Assembly (NCBI GenBank): GCA_031002005.1
Contig: CM061919.1
Span: 223,694,739-223,758,738, forward strand
Reading direction: 5' to 3'
DNA from: Vandiemenella viatica
Taxonomy: Eukaryota; Arthropoda; Insecta; Orthoptera; Morabidae
Length of the DNA: 64,000 bases
A model generated the notes under the pieces. The model made no database searches and was not told the origin of the DNA. It worked only from the letters and a program-made list of their open reading frames with translations. The position numbers and the translations under genes are program-made. This document shows, in pieces, positions 19,401 through 31,097 of this stretch. Position 1 is the first letter of the stretch. The number at the start of each line of letters is the position of its first letter.

Positions 19401-21877
19401 TTTATTCCGCGATATTGCAGCAAGGCTTTATGGCGCTCCTTGCAGTGCTAAGGACGTTATTAGCAGCCGTGAGGGCCCACGCTGTAATTACAGCGACGCC
19501 GTAAACCGAGGTTACGTGCGTGCCGGCTGCATGTCTGGGTCAGGTTTCGCGCCACAGTAGTAACGAGGTAGTCTGCTTGATCTCGCTTCTGCCGACTCCA
19601 AGTTCGATCGGCCAATTGCGTGTTCCACAGTCGTAAAAACTGCTCTCGCGTCTGTGTGAATAACAACTCTTATAAATAGTGGTATCACTCCATCGGCAGC
19701 GAATCAGATTTGCCATTTATCGCTATATACTTTTCCACTGTGATTTGCGAGGTGAAACAATTCGAGAATTCGAGTTGCGGGTGAGTCTGAATACGCAACA
19801 AATTACATCAGTCTTCAACATGTTTTTCAGTAATGTGTTTGATAAAGGTGCATTGAAAGGCGAGTGTTTGTTAACCATATTGTGCGGATGTATGCGATAT
19901 CACTTCCCGCACTGCAGAAAAATGTTAATCTTTTGAATGTTTCAACTATAGGTGATTTATTGTGTCTTTTGAACGTTCATGTGTCGCAATGAAAAGAATT
20001 ATAGTGATGTTAGAGATTAAATAAACTGTTAACGAATTAGAAACTTTGAAGTCGTGACGGTATATTGTCTGTGACGTATTTAATTGGTCGCATAATTCCA
20101 TTAATAATAGTTAAATTTGCACGAAATGTAGTATACAAACACTTTAATTTATTCTCTTTTGTTCCGTATGGGTGTCTATTACATTATGGCCCTATCATTG
20201 AGATAAGTTTGTTAATTACTTTAATAACGTGAGCAAAATGTTTGTATATTCAATCTCCTCCCGACTCAAAGATTCACCCTTTTGTTGAGTTGAGTTTTGT
20301 CGAAATTAAGTACTCACGGAAGTGTATACAAGAGTTTATTAACGTGAACGACTTTTACTTATATACAACAAATACATGTGCAATTTTGCAAATGGCGTTA
20401 AAATTTAAGGTAAAGAAGAGATTTTAATTTCTTGCTCTGGCATTAGGTCATGTGTCGACATGAAAAATACCTCAGATATTAAGTCAGTTTTCAAACTATG
20501 AACAGCCAATCAAAATCTTTTTTCATGACAAAACATTAACCGCCGAAGAAAGAGTGAAAACTGGCAGGAGAAATACTATAGCAGAAATGCTTGCCTCGGC
20601 AGATTGTAAACACGCCTCAACTCAGTCCCTTGGACAACGGTATTCGCCTGCGCTCTGCTGTTTAGATTACCCGCGCGTCAGGAAAGTAATGTTGCTTGTA
20701 TCACCACAGTGAACGAGATGCGGCAGGCAGCATTCTGATCAAAGGAATCGATATTCTTTATAGTCACCGGTCTGGTTTGTACAGTACTGGAACGGTTTGT
20801 CATGAGTTGACTTCTACGGTAATCAGTTACTTGCTAGAATTTAATCACACTTCTGAAAAGGTTAAGCCGCTGCCAGTAAACGGCATTGCGTCCGTTATGG
20901 TATTATTGGCGGATATAGAGCTCTGTATTCCTTTTCGGCTGAGGCGTAGTGAACACCACGTTTCGGTAACTTCACTTCTAGGACTCTCATTTGTGGTAAT
21001 ACTTTAACAACAGGCGGCGGATACTCAGCTTCAAGGAATATTTTGAGAGATTGAGCAATCGCAGCTGACGGATGAATAAAATCGAGTTTCTATAGTGGCA
21101 ACTCTAGAAACCCTACGAAGCAATATTGTCTGTCAATAGTAAATGGCCGTGTTAAGTTAAGTGGTGTAAGTCACCTTGTAGCTTGTTTTCCAAAAAAAAA
21201 AAAAACAGCATAATACAAAATACAGTAAAATAAATTGGGGAGCGAAAATGTTGTAGTGTTATCGTAAGAGATTTGAATTGATTTTAATTTGTACAAATGC
21301 TACAATTGTGTATATTGAAAAAGTTACTTACACCACGTCCAAATTTCACAGGTTACAAACAGCTTTGGGTTATTTCAATATGAAATTTCATACTTAGAAG
21401 ACATTCCAGCTCTCATTTTGCAGTTATTCAGAACTGAAATATTTTTTAAGGAAGCAAGTTTTCTCATTTTTCTTTCAACTACTGTAGAAACTCTTTCGAA
21501 AAGTGCAGGGATAAGTAGAAATATTGTACAGTATGCAGTGTTAATTTTACCCTTTCTGTGCCAGTTTTATTAGTAGTTTTTCACAAGAGACTTGAGAAAA
21601 CATAACATTTTAAGAAAAATATTATAAAAAACAATAATGGTGAAAGGTTTTCTGCTAAGAAGCAGACAAGATTATTTGTGATTTACTAAATTATATAAAA
21701 CATGAAGACTTCATTTCCTGAGGAATTACTACAAGGTCTGTGATACTGTAGTTCACAACCTGTCTCTGCTTTTATTTGATAAAAAAATATGAAAACGAGT
21801 TTTTTAGCTATGGTTTCTTATTATCTGGTTTTCTGAGAATCATGCAGAGCATAAATTTACTAACTGCAGCTAACTTA
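19401..21877. other. Unannotated DNA
   Basis: About 2.5 kb without a recognisable gene or repeat. The longest open frame (20696-21007, 103 codons) and the 85-codon frame at 19679-19936 start at non-ATG codons and have no domain I recognise. GC content is higher near 19440-19640. An A-run lies at 21192-21204. Confidence 0.4.
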
Positions 21878-22155
21878 GGGGCCGTCATTTAATGACGTGA
21901 AGTGTTTTCCGGAATTCCCCCCCCTTTCAGATGAGATTTGGTGAGATCTGGTCGGACCTCCCTCCCCCCTCTGAAATGACCCTCCCTAAAATCGACATTG
22001 GCGTCATTTGTAGACTTTTTTTTAGTTCTACCATCCTTCAAGAATTTCGAAACTCACTTGAGATTTCCGTTGCCCCCCTCCTCCCCCTTGGTGAGGTTTC
22101 ATGAGATTTCGCCTGACCCCTCCCATTTCATCTCACGTAATTAATGGACGCACCC
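21878..22155. mobile_element. Family B hairpin MITE, copy B1
   Basis: The element is flanked by exact TTA duplications (21875-21877 and 22156-22158). The left end GGGGCCGTCATTTAATGACG and right end CACGTAATTAATGGACGCAC-CC are inverted relatives. Internal blocks are GAGATTTGGTGAGATCTGGT, AATTTCGAAACTCAC, GAGATTTCCGTTG and TGAGATTTCGCCTGACC, with C-runs between. The length is 278 bp and there is no protein frame. Confidence 0.85.
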
Positions 22156-22269
22156 TTAAACCTTCGTGTAGTCGTTAAGCGAGACTGACTTGTGGAGAAA
22201 TATTTCTTAACTAATTGAGAAGAGACTCCACTGATTTCGCCCTATGTGGCCTCACATTTCTGTGTCCCT

Positions 22270-22530
22270 GAGGACCAGAAGTGATGTACAGCTGTCAGTT
22301 TGGCCGCTGGAGCTGCTCCCCGGGCGACCAGGTATTTTTAATGGTTCCCAGAGGGACCCCCCGACCCACCCTAACGGCAGACCCGTTGTGGGGTGACCGG
22401 GAGGGGACCGGGAACTCGTATTTCTTGCTCCTCACCCCTCGTGACGTCATCGGAGCCACCTCATCTGCTAGGCGCGCGGTCTCCGCTAGGGGCACTGCAG
22501 TCGTTATTGTGCTCTTTATTAACGTCTGAA
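22270..22530. other. GC-rich unique island
   Basis: This strongly GC-rich block in AT-rich surroundings contains GCTCCCCGGGCGACC, a CRE-like TGACGTCA at 22443-22450 and GGCGCGCGG. It is open on both strands over 200 bp (22281-22529 plus, 22295-22495 minus), which in GC-rich DNA is weak evidence of coding. I see no splice-bounded exon or protein family. A cis-regulatory role is an inference. Confidence 0.3.
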
Positions 22531-23694
22531 AAGTTAATGGTCAGTCGATATTTCGTTCCTGTTCGCCCTTAGGTCCAGTTTCGGTACTTCATAAACAATC
22601 TCGTTCGTTATAAGCCACAGTGGTTCAGACAGATCGCCGATAGCAAAGGCAAATCTGCAGTAAGAATGCCTCTCTGAAGTGTTTCAAAGCAGTTTATAGA
22701 AGTTACAGCCTGGTAAAAGAAGAATATACTATTTCGTAATATTTTCACGAGAGAGATAAACGGACATTCTCTGACAATCTAATACGCCAGTACATTCTTA
22801 CATAAACACTCTCCGTTGATTTTAGTGTACTAAATTGTGTATTGAGAGTTTTAACAACCAAATATTTGCTAACGAATGTTTACATTCTTGTGAAATCTTT
22901 CATTGTTATATTACCGTAAAGTCTTCGGGGAATTGAATCCCGCTAAGCAATAAAACCATACTTAAAACTCTTTTCCGTTGTACATTAACTTCCTACCGAC
23001 TAATGTATACGGTATACATTGCAATTTTTAGAGATTGTTTCGGTTTCAGTTTGATGTTACCACATATTCTGGTAGTTTCGGTAGACTTAGTAGCATACGT
23101 TTCACATGATTTATTTGTATTTTCAGTTTGCCAGTCCTAACTGCGATCGGTGCGAGGATCTATGGCATCACTATTAATATTTCTGGTTTTTTTCCCCCCT
23201 GATATATACCAGTACTCATTTGGAAATAAGACGAATATTTGAAACTAGTAATTGTTCGCTTCTATAATCTTCGGGGGCAGTTGGTCTACAGAAAAAATCC
23301 TAGAAATAACGGGAGCAAAATATTTTTACCCAGTTTGTACTCATGGCAGTCTAGGGGAAATTGGTTACGTGATAAATTTGCTTCAGACAACCATAGGATA
23401 CGTGTGATCGGTATGTGAGCTGTCCCACCTGTACGAAGCACTGCTCTGTATCACGTCATGAATCGTTACCTGGGCAGGAGGAGAGAAAGAAGGGTCGTAT
23501 ATGTATGTACTGTAGAAGCCGGTAATGTAACAATATCGCAGACAAAACACCTACCGGTATGTATTGTTTCCAAGCTCTCGGCAGAATACTGTACTTCCAA
23601 GGATTTTTCTTACTACCATGCTATGTTTGTTTGCATCTGGCTTAAAGCTTTGTTGATGTCGAGGTCGTTAGTGGCGGGTTAGGACGAGGGGAGG
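22531..23694. other. Unannotated AT-rich DNA
   Basis: No recognisable gene or repeat. Confidence 0.4.
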
Positions 23695-23878
23695 GGCGGG
23701 GGGCAATAACGGGAGGTAATTCGGCCATGGCTTTTTGAAGGAACCGTAGCGGCATTTGCCTGGACTGACTTGGGGAAACCATGGAAAACTCAAATCTGAA
23801 TAGTCGGAAAGGGATTCGAACCCGCGTCCTCCCGAATGTGAGGTCAGAACGTTACCGCTCACCACCACGCTCGGTTCT
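23695..23878 (-). mobile_element. SINE-1 copy
   Basis: On the minus strand the order is CCGAGCGTGGTGGTGAGCGG, then ACGTTCTGACCTCACATTCG (head), a B-box-like GCGGGTTCGAATCCC, and the body CCATGGTTTCCCCAAGTCAG, GGCAAATGCCGCTACGG, CATGGCCGAATTACC. The tail is truncated in a G-rich segment (23689-23702). The head is one of the better preserved in the family. Confidence 0.75.
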
Positions 23879-24344
23879 GATTTTGCACCCCTGTCGCTCA
23901 ATTGGTACTGAGTCGCCTTGCGAGCTGAGTTGTATGATCAGCCACTTGTTTGTGATGTTTGTAGCCTTCTTTGTTGTGACAGCTGGCTTTCCTGGAGGGG
24001 GGGGGGGAGTTTAACTTCCGTAGAGGAATTTCCTCACAAAGCGCGGATCGGAAACGGCAATTTCCGTATAAAATTCGGCGGCAGATGTGTCACGCACCTG
24101 GAAAACCATCCAGCAGGCACGTATGACCTGGCTTTCGTTACGGCCCCAGCAAACAAGAGCCCTGTTAATGGCCGATTAATAGAATGAAAAAATCATTGCA
24201 CTACTGATGGGTTCCGGAAAAAATTATTCCTCGAAGCTGCAAATGCCTCCAACTTCGATATATTGATTATAGAAAACATATTCTTGCAATGACTGCGTGT
24301 CTTAATCGGTCTTTTGACTGTTTCTGGTATGGTGTACCTGCATG

Positions 24345-24565
24345 CATCATGAACATAATATGAGATCATTCATGTCGGGAGGATGCGGGTTCAAATCCTC
24401 ATTCGGTCATCCTGATTTCGGCTTTGCATTATTTCTGAAATCACTCCAGGATTCAAATGAACATGACCGAAATTCGTTCCCATTTCGTCCGTTCCTTGTC
24501 GCTAGTATTCTCCCGCATCTAAAAATGAAAACGTCCAACCAGGTATAAAGCCAATAGGAAAAAAT
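24345..24565 (+). mobile_element. SINE-1 copy, A-box region degraded
   Basis: The B-box-like GCGGGTTCAAATCCTC is followed by CATCCTGATTTCGG, AAATCACTCCAGGATTCAAA, CCGAAATTCGTTCCC, ATTCTCCCGCATCTAA and the tail GGTATAAAGCCAATAGGAAA. The upstream head is not recognisable beyond the anticodon-like region. Confidence 0.65.
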
Positions 24566-24671
24566 ATCTGAGCGTGTGTAATATACAAACCAAATGTTGG
24601 TTGAATCCTCCTAAAGGATGCATACCTTCTAAGGCAGAACGGCCGGTTCCTTCCTTTCGTATAGTGTGTTG

Positions 24672-24873
24672 GCCGGCCTCGGTAGCGTAGGGGTTAGAAC
24701 AGTAGCTCCGCGTGCCGAAGGTCGCCGGTTCGAATCCGGCCGCGGGCATGGATGTTTAAGTGTAGTGTGTCCGTGTGAATGTCCTGTCCGTCCTGTGCTG
24801 TCTATACTTACGAATCATGGATGAGATATCATAAGCACATTGAGCTGGCTAAATGGCTTAGTTGCCGAAAGCC

Positions 24874-24907
<34 letters not shown>
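24672..24907 (+). mobile_element. SINE-4, full-length with 29-A tail
   Basis: The tRNA-like head GCCGGCCTCGGTAGCGTAGG (A box) and GCCGGTTCGAATCCGGCCGC (B box) are both intact. The body includes GGATGTTTAAGTGTAG, CATTGAGCTGGCTAAATGG and CCGAAAGCCATTT, ending in about 29 A at 24879-24907. A short flanking duplication, TGTGTTG, is visible before the head (about 24666-24672) and after the tail (about 24909-24915). The long A tail and intact promoter boxes suggest a recent insertion by LINE machinery. Confidence 0.85.
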
Positions 24908-24910
<3 letters not shown>

Positions 24911-25260
24911 TGTTGTTCTGTATGCAGTGAGTACAAAGAAGGGAAAATGCTTAAACACTGTGCCGGCTCTTCTATGTCTACTCTTTTTTTTGCGTTTCTT
25001 GTTCTTTGTTTTTATTAATTTTTTGCTTGTTTTTCTTATTTTTCGTTTTTTATTTTTAGGTAAAATATTGTGAGGTTACTGAAAAAGGAAAAAAAGGGGA
25101 TGTTACAAGGTCCTAATCGTCGTCACCATACAATGTTTGTGAACAGAAAACCTTTCTGTTACCACTGAAACTTGATTAAACACATTACTTCTCAGTTGAT
25201 TGCACGCACGATTGCCCGTACGGATGTGAAACCGCGCTAAACAGTTGCAATGGAAAGTAT
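24908..25260. other. Unannotated DNA, T-rich
   Basis: T-rich sequence with no gene. Open frames here are by-products of homopolymer tracts. Confidence 0.4.
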
Positions 25261-26039
25261 TAGAGCTGTAGCAAACCGTATGTATTCGTTACTCAGTAAC
25301 GAATACATCGCCTGACTCGAAGTACCGAAACGTTACTCGCATTTGTCGTATGAATGTCAGTTTGATTTGACAAACTAACAAATTCAACGCATCATCCGGG
25401 AACCGGAACGGTTCGCCCAGTGATTAATTGAATCTGGACGAGAGAATGAACAATTTAAACATATTGCGGCGCGTATTTCTGGGAATTTTTATTTGAATTC
25501 GTTTCGCTACAAAAGAAAATGTGTAAGTACAAACATGTTGCGCGTACATTATTTTAATGTAATTAAAATTATTTACTGTTAAGTGTTGACATTTTTAACG
25601 ACGTAACATGAAGAGTTATTTTGTAGTCTTGCTTTCGTTTAAAATTAAAATTTCCAGAGCACACTTTGTAAATAGAAACTTTGGATAGATGATTTGAGAT
25701 GCTTACTGCTTTTTTTTAATTCATCATACCTTAATGAGATTTTATTAATTTCAAACCTTTATGAAATGCGTTTATTCTAAAATGCGATATTCTAACTTCT
25801 GTTTTATTTCACTGTGCAGATTTTACTTAAAATTACATGATTAAATGAACAATTTACTTAAAATTTGCAGAGTAGTTATCCCGTAAACCGTACGTTACGC
25901 GACTCGATGCTATGCTCCATATAGTGCTCGATTTTGTCGATTGTAACGAGAAAGAAAAAGACACGATAATAACGAGTATTGATTGGTTTAGTAACGAATA
26001 CATAGGGGTACCCAATGTTTCGTTACTTTTACAGCTCTA
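25261..26039. mobile_element. Non-autonomous hAT-like element
   Basis: The ends TAGAGCTGTA and its complement TTACAGCTCTA are inverted. Both ends also carry TATGTATTCGTTAC in opposite orientation (25277-25290, 25990-26003 region), and the left end contains the perfect palindrome GTATTCGTTAC-T-C-AGTAACGAATAC. The flanking octamers GAAAGTAT and GAAAGCGA agree at five of eight positions, a weak 8-bp duplication. It is 779 bp long with no transposase frame. Confidence 0.6.
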
Positions 26040-26320
26040 GAAAGCGAACCTTGTGGTAGTACTCCGGGGTTCACACAGAAGCTGGTTTGCGCTGGTGCGC
26101 CATCTGTTCATCAGAGGCGGTAGGAAGAAACAAAAAATTGTAGACGCCGGCGGATTGGCCGCGTATATTCCGTCCAATTTCCCTGAAGGCTCGGTTTTGC
26201 CGCGGAAGAAATTGGAGGTGAAGCTGGCGATTGTAGCATATCGGGCGGGAGGTGCAGCTGCCGTATTATTAAAGAGAGCCACTGGGGTGAGTCGGCCAGA
26301 TGGCGGCTAGGGAGCGTACT
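26040..26320. other. GC-rich island adjoining hAT element
   Basis: Both strands are open for more than 240 bp (26053-26310 plus, 26037-26282 minus). The sequence includes GCCGGCGGATTGGCCGCG and GGCGGGAGGTGCAGC. The frames have no domain I recognise. It looks unique rather than repetitive, so it is a candidate regulatory or exonic segment, with low confidence in either. Confidence 0.3.
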
Positions 26321-26559
26321 GCTATCTCAAATACCCACCTCAGACACAAGGCTACAGCACGAGCACCTTATTAAAAGACCCCGTAAAACAAGATGCAGTT
26401 TCTGGCACTTCATTTTTCACAATTGCTTAATTAAATACAATTGTTAACACATAACGCTCATAATCTTGATTTTACTGTAATGTTGTACATATCTTTTCTG
26501 TATCGGTTGAATATAAAATATATACAAAAAACAACTAATAATTAACATCTGCATTTAGA

Positions 26560-26815
26560 CGAAAATAGCTGTTACCTGCGACTTCGTACGCCTATACTCA
26601 GAACTTTATTGCTAGAATTGGATAAAATCCACATTTAGACTATATACTAAGTTATCTCAGTACATGAAATTTGTGAACGGATTACATTACGTAACAAAAA
26701 AGGTCTGAGCGACCGGTGTAACATTACAAAGACTTACACACGCTACCCGTCTGTCTGTCAATGTTCAGTTAGTTTTCAAAATTTCGTTATAAAAAAAAAT
26801 ATTTATCTAGTCTAC
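26560..26815 (-). mobile_element. Degenerate Helitron-like sequence
   Basis: On the minus strand the sequence CGTACGAAGTCGCAGGTAAC then AGCTATT resembles the 3' end of the 12-kb Helitron (ACGAAGTCGCGGGTAAGAG, CTAG), with the terminal CTAG mutated. Further right, the complement of GTCTGTCTGTCAATG and a degenerate AAATTTC block fit the interior of such elements. The ends are eroded. Confidence 0.4.
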
Positions 26816-28089
26816 CCAACACTGGTGCATACGAGAACTGAAATGTCTGTGTAGCTTTCGAATAGTCCTTCAGTTTTCTGGCGTCTGTAGTTTTCTAGTT
26901 CATCAGATAAAGCAGAATCACTTCATTCACACAGTTGAAAGTTTTAAGGTAATAACAAGTTCAGATTAGCCACATACATAACATATTACATGGAAACACA
27001 TTTCCTGAAGATAACTATATCCCAGAAATTATATCGTAACTTGTATTAAATATAAATTAAATTAATACATTATTCGTTAAATAAATTTGAAACCACTCAT
27101 GCGTAAATTGATAGTTAGTAGAAAAACATATTTATGCAATTAATATACTTCCTTAAAGCACACACACACTTTCTGCTATCTACATCTGCTAGTACATCCC
27201 GTAAAAATTTTTTAAAAATAAATTGTCCTCAATGTAAAAGATGCCATAGATGTTCATAAATTTGTATAACAGTATGGTGTAAACACAGAGTGAGCCAACC
27301 CAGTACATGTTAATGAAGATGATGTGGATCTTGTAAATAAAGGAGCAGATAAATTCCACATTCCTTTTACATTTGACTATTTTTGCTGTGTGTTAACAAA
27401 ACACTCGCAGACAAAGAGAAATTATGCTGAAAACTGTGAAACGTTTCGTCGTTTATGGAGTTTTAAAATAAATTTCATTTTCGTTGATTGTAATTGACTG
27501 GTGGCAAGATCCCTTGCTTCCAATCTTTACCCAATGTGTCGGATTTCTAAGAGGAAAGTAATTACAAATATATGCGACTTTGGAAGCACATTAATCAACG
27601 TTCAGGCAATTAAGAGAAAATGTGACTTGGAACGAATGTTCTCATTCCAGTTTTCTTCGTAAAGAACTGACAGTAACATCAAAGGGCCTTCTAAGAAGCA
27701 CTTTGTGTCCTTCCAGCAACTCCCACAGGGCTTCGAACCAACGTTCCCTATTGCTGAATCCCGGCTCAGAGATGATTAAGGACCAGCGGGAGCACAAAGG
27801 GATTATCTGTCTGATATCTTCCTTTTGCTCTTCTCTTGGTTCCGCAGTCGTAATGTTAATCCACTGTCCGTTACTAAAATCTAGATGAAGCAGGATATGT
27901 CACGCAGCGAATTGCTTAGCTGGACGATCTGTTGACACTTTTTGAAGATAAACTGCAAATTAGATATAGGGGAAATACTTCCACTCAGACTCAACAGAAA
28001 TTCTTCAAATTTTGCACGACGAATACAGACGAATTTCTTATTTCAGCCAAATAATGTCACGTGGTCATTGTATTTAATTTTTTTTTTAA
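26816..28089. other. Unannotated AT-rich DNA
   Basis: No gene is supported. On the minus strand around 26865-26905 a CTGATGA precedes a run ending CCAGAAAAC, echoing but not completing the hammerhead-like pattern seen elsewhere. Confidence 0.35.
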
Positions 28090-28228
28090 CTTCTGGGTTT
28101 ACGTCTCATCGACGTCAGGGTCATTAGAGGCGCGAAACGACTGGGAGAAAGGAACGGGAAGGGATTCGAACTTAAGTCTTCCCGAATGCGAGGTCAGACA
28201 TTACCGTTCACCCAACATGTTCGGTCAT
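28090..28228 (-). mobile_element. SINE-1 copy with internal deletion
   Basis: On the minus strand ACCGAACATGTTGGGTGAAC, then TGTCTGACCTCGCATTCGG and a B-box-like TTAAGTTCGAATCCC are followed directly by CCCGTTCCTTTCTCCCAG. The GGTTTCCC...GGCCGAATTCC body is therefore missing. The end GACGATGAGACGTAAACCC replaces the usual tail. Confidence 0.65.
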
Positions 28229-28392
28229 TTTTTTCCTAAATACTTATTTTTTGTTACTTTTGGAATCTGTACAATGTATTTTTTTGTTTAAATGGACGTG
28301 AAATAATCATATCAAGTTACACATTCATGAAAACGTTGTTTTTTTTTTACCCTGAAAACACATAAATTTTATTACTGCCGATGTTGAATTGG

Positions 28393-28557
28393 CCTGGCAA
28401 ATGTGAAGTTGTGTTTATTGCACGCATATTCTTCGGACCGTCCAAGATGGGTGGCGACCTTAATTTTCGAATGCTGGCATTTTCCACGATAGTTAACAAG
28501 TCGCAAGGACAGACCCTGGACAAAGCAGGCATTTACCTAACAGAACCTTTCTTCTAG
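28393..28557 (+). pseudogene. Helitron PIF1-type helicase fragment (C-terminal motif)
   Basis: The frame reads PGKCEVVFIARIFFGPSKMG, then LAFSTIVNKSQGQTLDKAGI, YLTEPFF and a stop at 28555-28557. In Helitron PIF1-like helicases the last conserved motif is AFAMTINKSQGQTL-x-x-VGIYL, preceded by EVVFIPRI, so the match is strong although only 54 codons remain. Upstream sequence (IN-FITADVEL in another frame) suggests a frameshift. No Rep domain or Helitron ends were found around it. Confidence 0.75.
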
Positions 28558-28784
28558 CTACGAACTATCCTAGATCGGAAACCATACCAGAAAAAGAAAA
28601 CGGTCACGGGTTTAAACGTAGTACCCGATAATCCTACGGGTCTCCATTACTCCGAACGGTATCTGGGGGACCATTCCACGATGTTTGTACGGAAATTTGC
28701 GAACTGATGACGTGTGTGCAGTGCGTTGTAGCTCGCAGTGAGGGCTGCAGTACAGGCGGCGCTTCTGCCTGAGGGGTCGTCCGC

Positions 28785-28900
28785 GTGTTGTGTATAAAGA
28801 GGAGAGGGCACGAGGGGCGCCACACACTGCGAGAACTACACCAGGCAACTGCAGCGTCTCAACACGCTTACACGCTCACTCACTAGGTGCCTCACAGTCA
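28785..28900 (+). promoter_or_regulatory. Possible TATA-type core promoter
   Basis: TATAAAG at 28793-28799 follows a GC-rich block (GGCGGCGCTTCTGCC, GAGGGGTCGTCCGCG) and precedes CACACACTGCGAGAAC about 25-30 bp downstream, a reasonable start region. The 100 bases after it are C-rich and ATG-free, like a 5' leader, but I could not find a coding exon next to it. This is a weak prediction. Confidence 0.25.
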
Positions 28901-29449
28901 CTGTGCTCTACAACAATTCTTACATCACAAATTTGTTTTCGTATCAAGCTGGAATAGACACAACTCTTAAGGTCGATTTTAGCAAAAATCAATTACTAGC
29001 CACAAAAAAAAAAAAAAAAAAGTTTTTAGGATCACAGATGACTGCGTGATAGTGGTCTGATTATTTCTTGAGTATCATCATTGTTAGACCTCTGAAGGCC
29101 AACTTGCACAAACAAAAATGCAGTGCGCAATGTCTAAAAGTGACAAAAATGGGTTTTTAGGGACAAAAATGAGTTTTTTTTGGGGGGGGGGGGTTGAAGG
29201 TTATGACCCGATCTGGTTAAAATACGAACTTTACCTGTATTTGCACGTTAAAGTTCACTGTACAAAATTTAAAGAGACTCAGAAGTATTTAAGAGAGACA
29301 GAGACGATGTTAGTTCATTGTAAATAATCATCCTGGGATTTAAAGCACGAATAATTGCTTCACTTTTGAATCAGCGAAGACTTAGAAGTATGAATAAAAA
29401 TCTTAAACTTTTTATGTCTACGCCACGTGTAATGCGTCGTCATCATTGA

Positions 29450-29970
29450 GGGCCGTCTCCTGTTTCTCGGGTGTGGTTTACAAGCCTCTCAATGTTCCAC
29501 TGTCACCGTCTATGAAAGTTTCACTGTCCATGACAAATTCCCAATCCATCCTCCTTCAGTTGGTCCATCCATCTTCCTATTGGTCTTCCAACTGAACTCT
29601 TGTCTGTATTTTTTTTTTTTTAAATAAGTCTTGTGCTATTCATTATTTTAACAAGCCCAAACTATTTATGTCGACATGACCTAAGTCTTTCTCCCCTGGG
29701 TTCATTTAATTCTAGGTTTGATCTAATTTCATCATTCCTTATGTGATATTGTTTTCTGGAGGGCAGTTCTAAGAAACTTCGTTTCAAATGCTTGGATCTT
29801 GCAAAGTACCTTTGATGTTATTTCCAGAGCATCTGTGAAAATATGAATGTGACATGATTTGTAATACATAGCGGAAGAAAGTAATCGCTCGTGGTATTGG
29901 TTGGTCATGCTTAACTGTTTAAAAATACTCGCTCCTCTATACCAAATCAAGGCGATCTTCTTAAGCAAGA
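29450..29970 (-). pseudogene. LINE reverse transcriptase C-terminal remnant
   Basis: Reading the minus strand from about 29970: DALEITSKVLCKIQAFETKF, LRTALQKTI, then after a shift HKIRNDEIRSNLELNEPRG, and finally pieces like SSVGRPIGRWMDQLKEDGLG. These match the region after the polymerase core in RTE-like or similar non-LTR elements, where K-FLR...RRDRIRNE...GRPR-RW-DQ-K-DL is typical. Stops and frameshifts are frequent and a T-run (29611-29620) interrupts it. No endonuclease or polymerase motifs are left. Confidence 0.6.
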
Positions 29971-30939
29971 CAGAACGCTAGATGATTTGTAAGGTTTGAA
30001 ATTCTTTGCTACCATAATGTGTTTGGTAAAATTGTTGCGTTTTAAAATGTATTATATTTTCTTAGAAATCCAATATATCTGAATGCAACATAGCAATGAC
30101 GAGCTACTTGAATAGTGTCAGATTTTCGTAGACTATAAACAAACGGCTTCCACTTTTCAAGCGGTGCTGAAGATTGCTAATGCAGAATTCATCCCGGTTA
30201 ATATCACGATCACTAACAACAGACCATTTCTTTTCATTGGTTTTAAGGTAAAGCTGATCATATTTTCGATTAGTACGATGGAGATAGTATGCAGTTGGGT
30301 ACACTGTATACGAACAGCGTAATATTTGAGTTTACGTTGTTCGGTTTGTGATAAAAAATCATACTTAACTTTCAAGAAGCCCTTTAACGCTACTGTAAAG
30401 GAAATTTTTCGTTTGATTGGCGGCACTGTATATCTCATACCGCGCCGTTAAGCCCTTAAAGGGGAGCTGCCTGTCAGGCGGGCCTTGTCACCGCTACTCT
30501 GTAGGCCCAATTCCGAAGACGTAGGCTAAACCTACGGATGTCAACCATTTGCTTGATCAATAGTGTTTCTATCTTTTTACTTTAGCTAGAGTAAACACCT
30601 CCTGATTAACAAATTCTCAGAGTCTGTCTGTTGCAAAAAATCCACATTAAATACAAAATGTGAAAAACCGTTCTTTCGCAAACTGTTGACAGTAAAGGAG
30701 TTAATACAAAGTTAGAAGCTTTATTGTTCCCCAGCAATTAATCGCTTTGTAATTCTTAAGACTTCTCTCAGTAAAAATCTATACCAGTTATGCGAAAGCT
30801 TTCATCGAATAGATGATTGGGTTGCGGTTTCCTGTTACTATTACATGAAGCATGAAAGGACCCTGTGTTCGCTGAGACGAGTTATACTACTGTTTTCTAG
30901 TTGATTCTTTCATAAAAACATATTTTTTCGCTAATTCGG
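29971..30939. other. Unannotated AT-rich DNA
   Basis: No recognisable gene. A GC-richer patch lies at 30440-30530. Confidence 0.4.
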
Positions 30940-31097
30940 GCAGTAAGGACTACGTGGACATTCTCCAACACGGTTGGAAAAGTCACAGCAGTCGGCTGCG
31001 GGAAACCCCCTAAAAACCACAATCACGCGGGATCCTGGGGCTCGTGCCAGGTCCCGTTGTACCTCACACTATGCCGCTGAACCACACTGGCGGGTAA
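30940..31097 (-). mobile_element. SINE-2, tRNA-headed
   Basis: On the minus strand: CCCGCCAGTGTGGTTCAGCG, GCATAGTGTGAGGTACAAC, GGGACCTGGCACGAGCCCC, GGATCCCGCGTGATTGTGG, TTTTTAGGGGGTTTCCCG, and CGACTGCTGTGACTTTTCC. The GTGGTTCAGCGG start is A-box-like. The body segment with GGGTTTCCCGCAGCC is a hallmark of a separate SINE family from SINE-1, -3 and -4. Confidence 0.6.

Noticed and set aside
20696..21007. 103-codon plus-strand frame
   Set aside because: It starts at a non-ATG codon and shows no recognisable motif or splice-bounded structure.
24672..24745. Possible tRNA gene at the SINE-4 head
   Set aside because: It is part of a SINE with a defined body, A tail and flanking duplication.
24779..25073. 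Lysine-run frames of 77-79 codons
   Set aside because: They are translations of a SINE poly-A tail.
26865..26905. Further hammerhead motif on the minus strand
   Set aside because: CTGATGA is present, but the following hairpin does not close before a GAAA and stem I does not pair.
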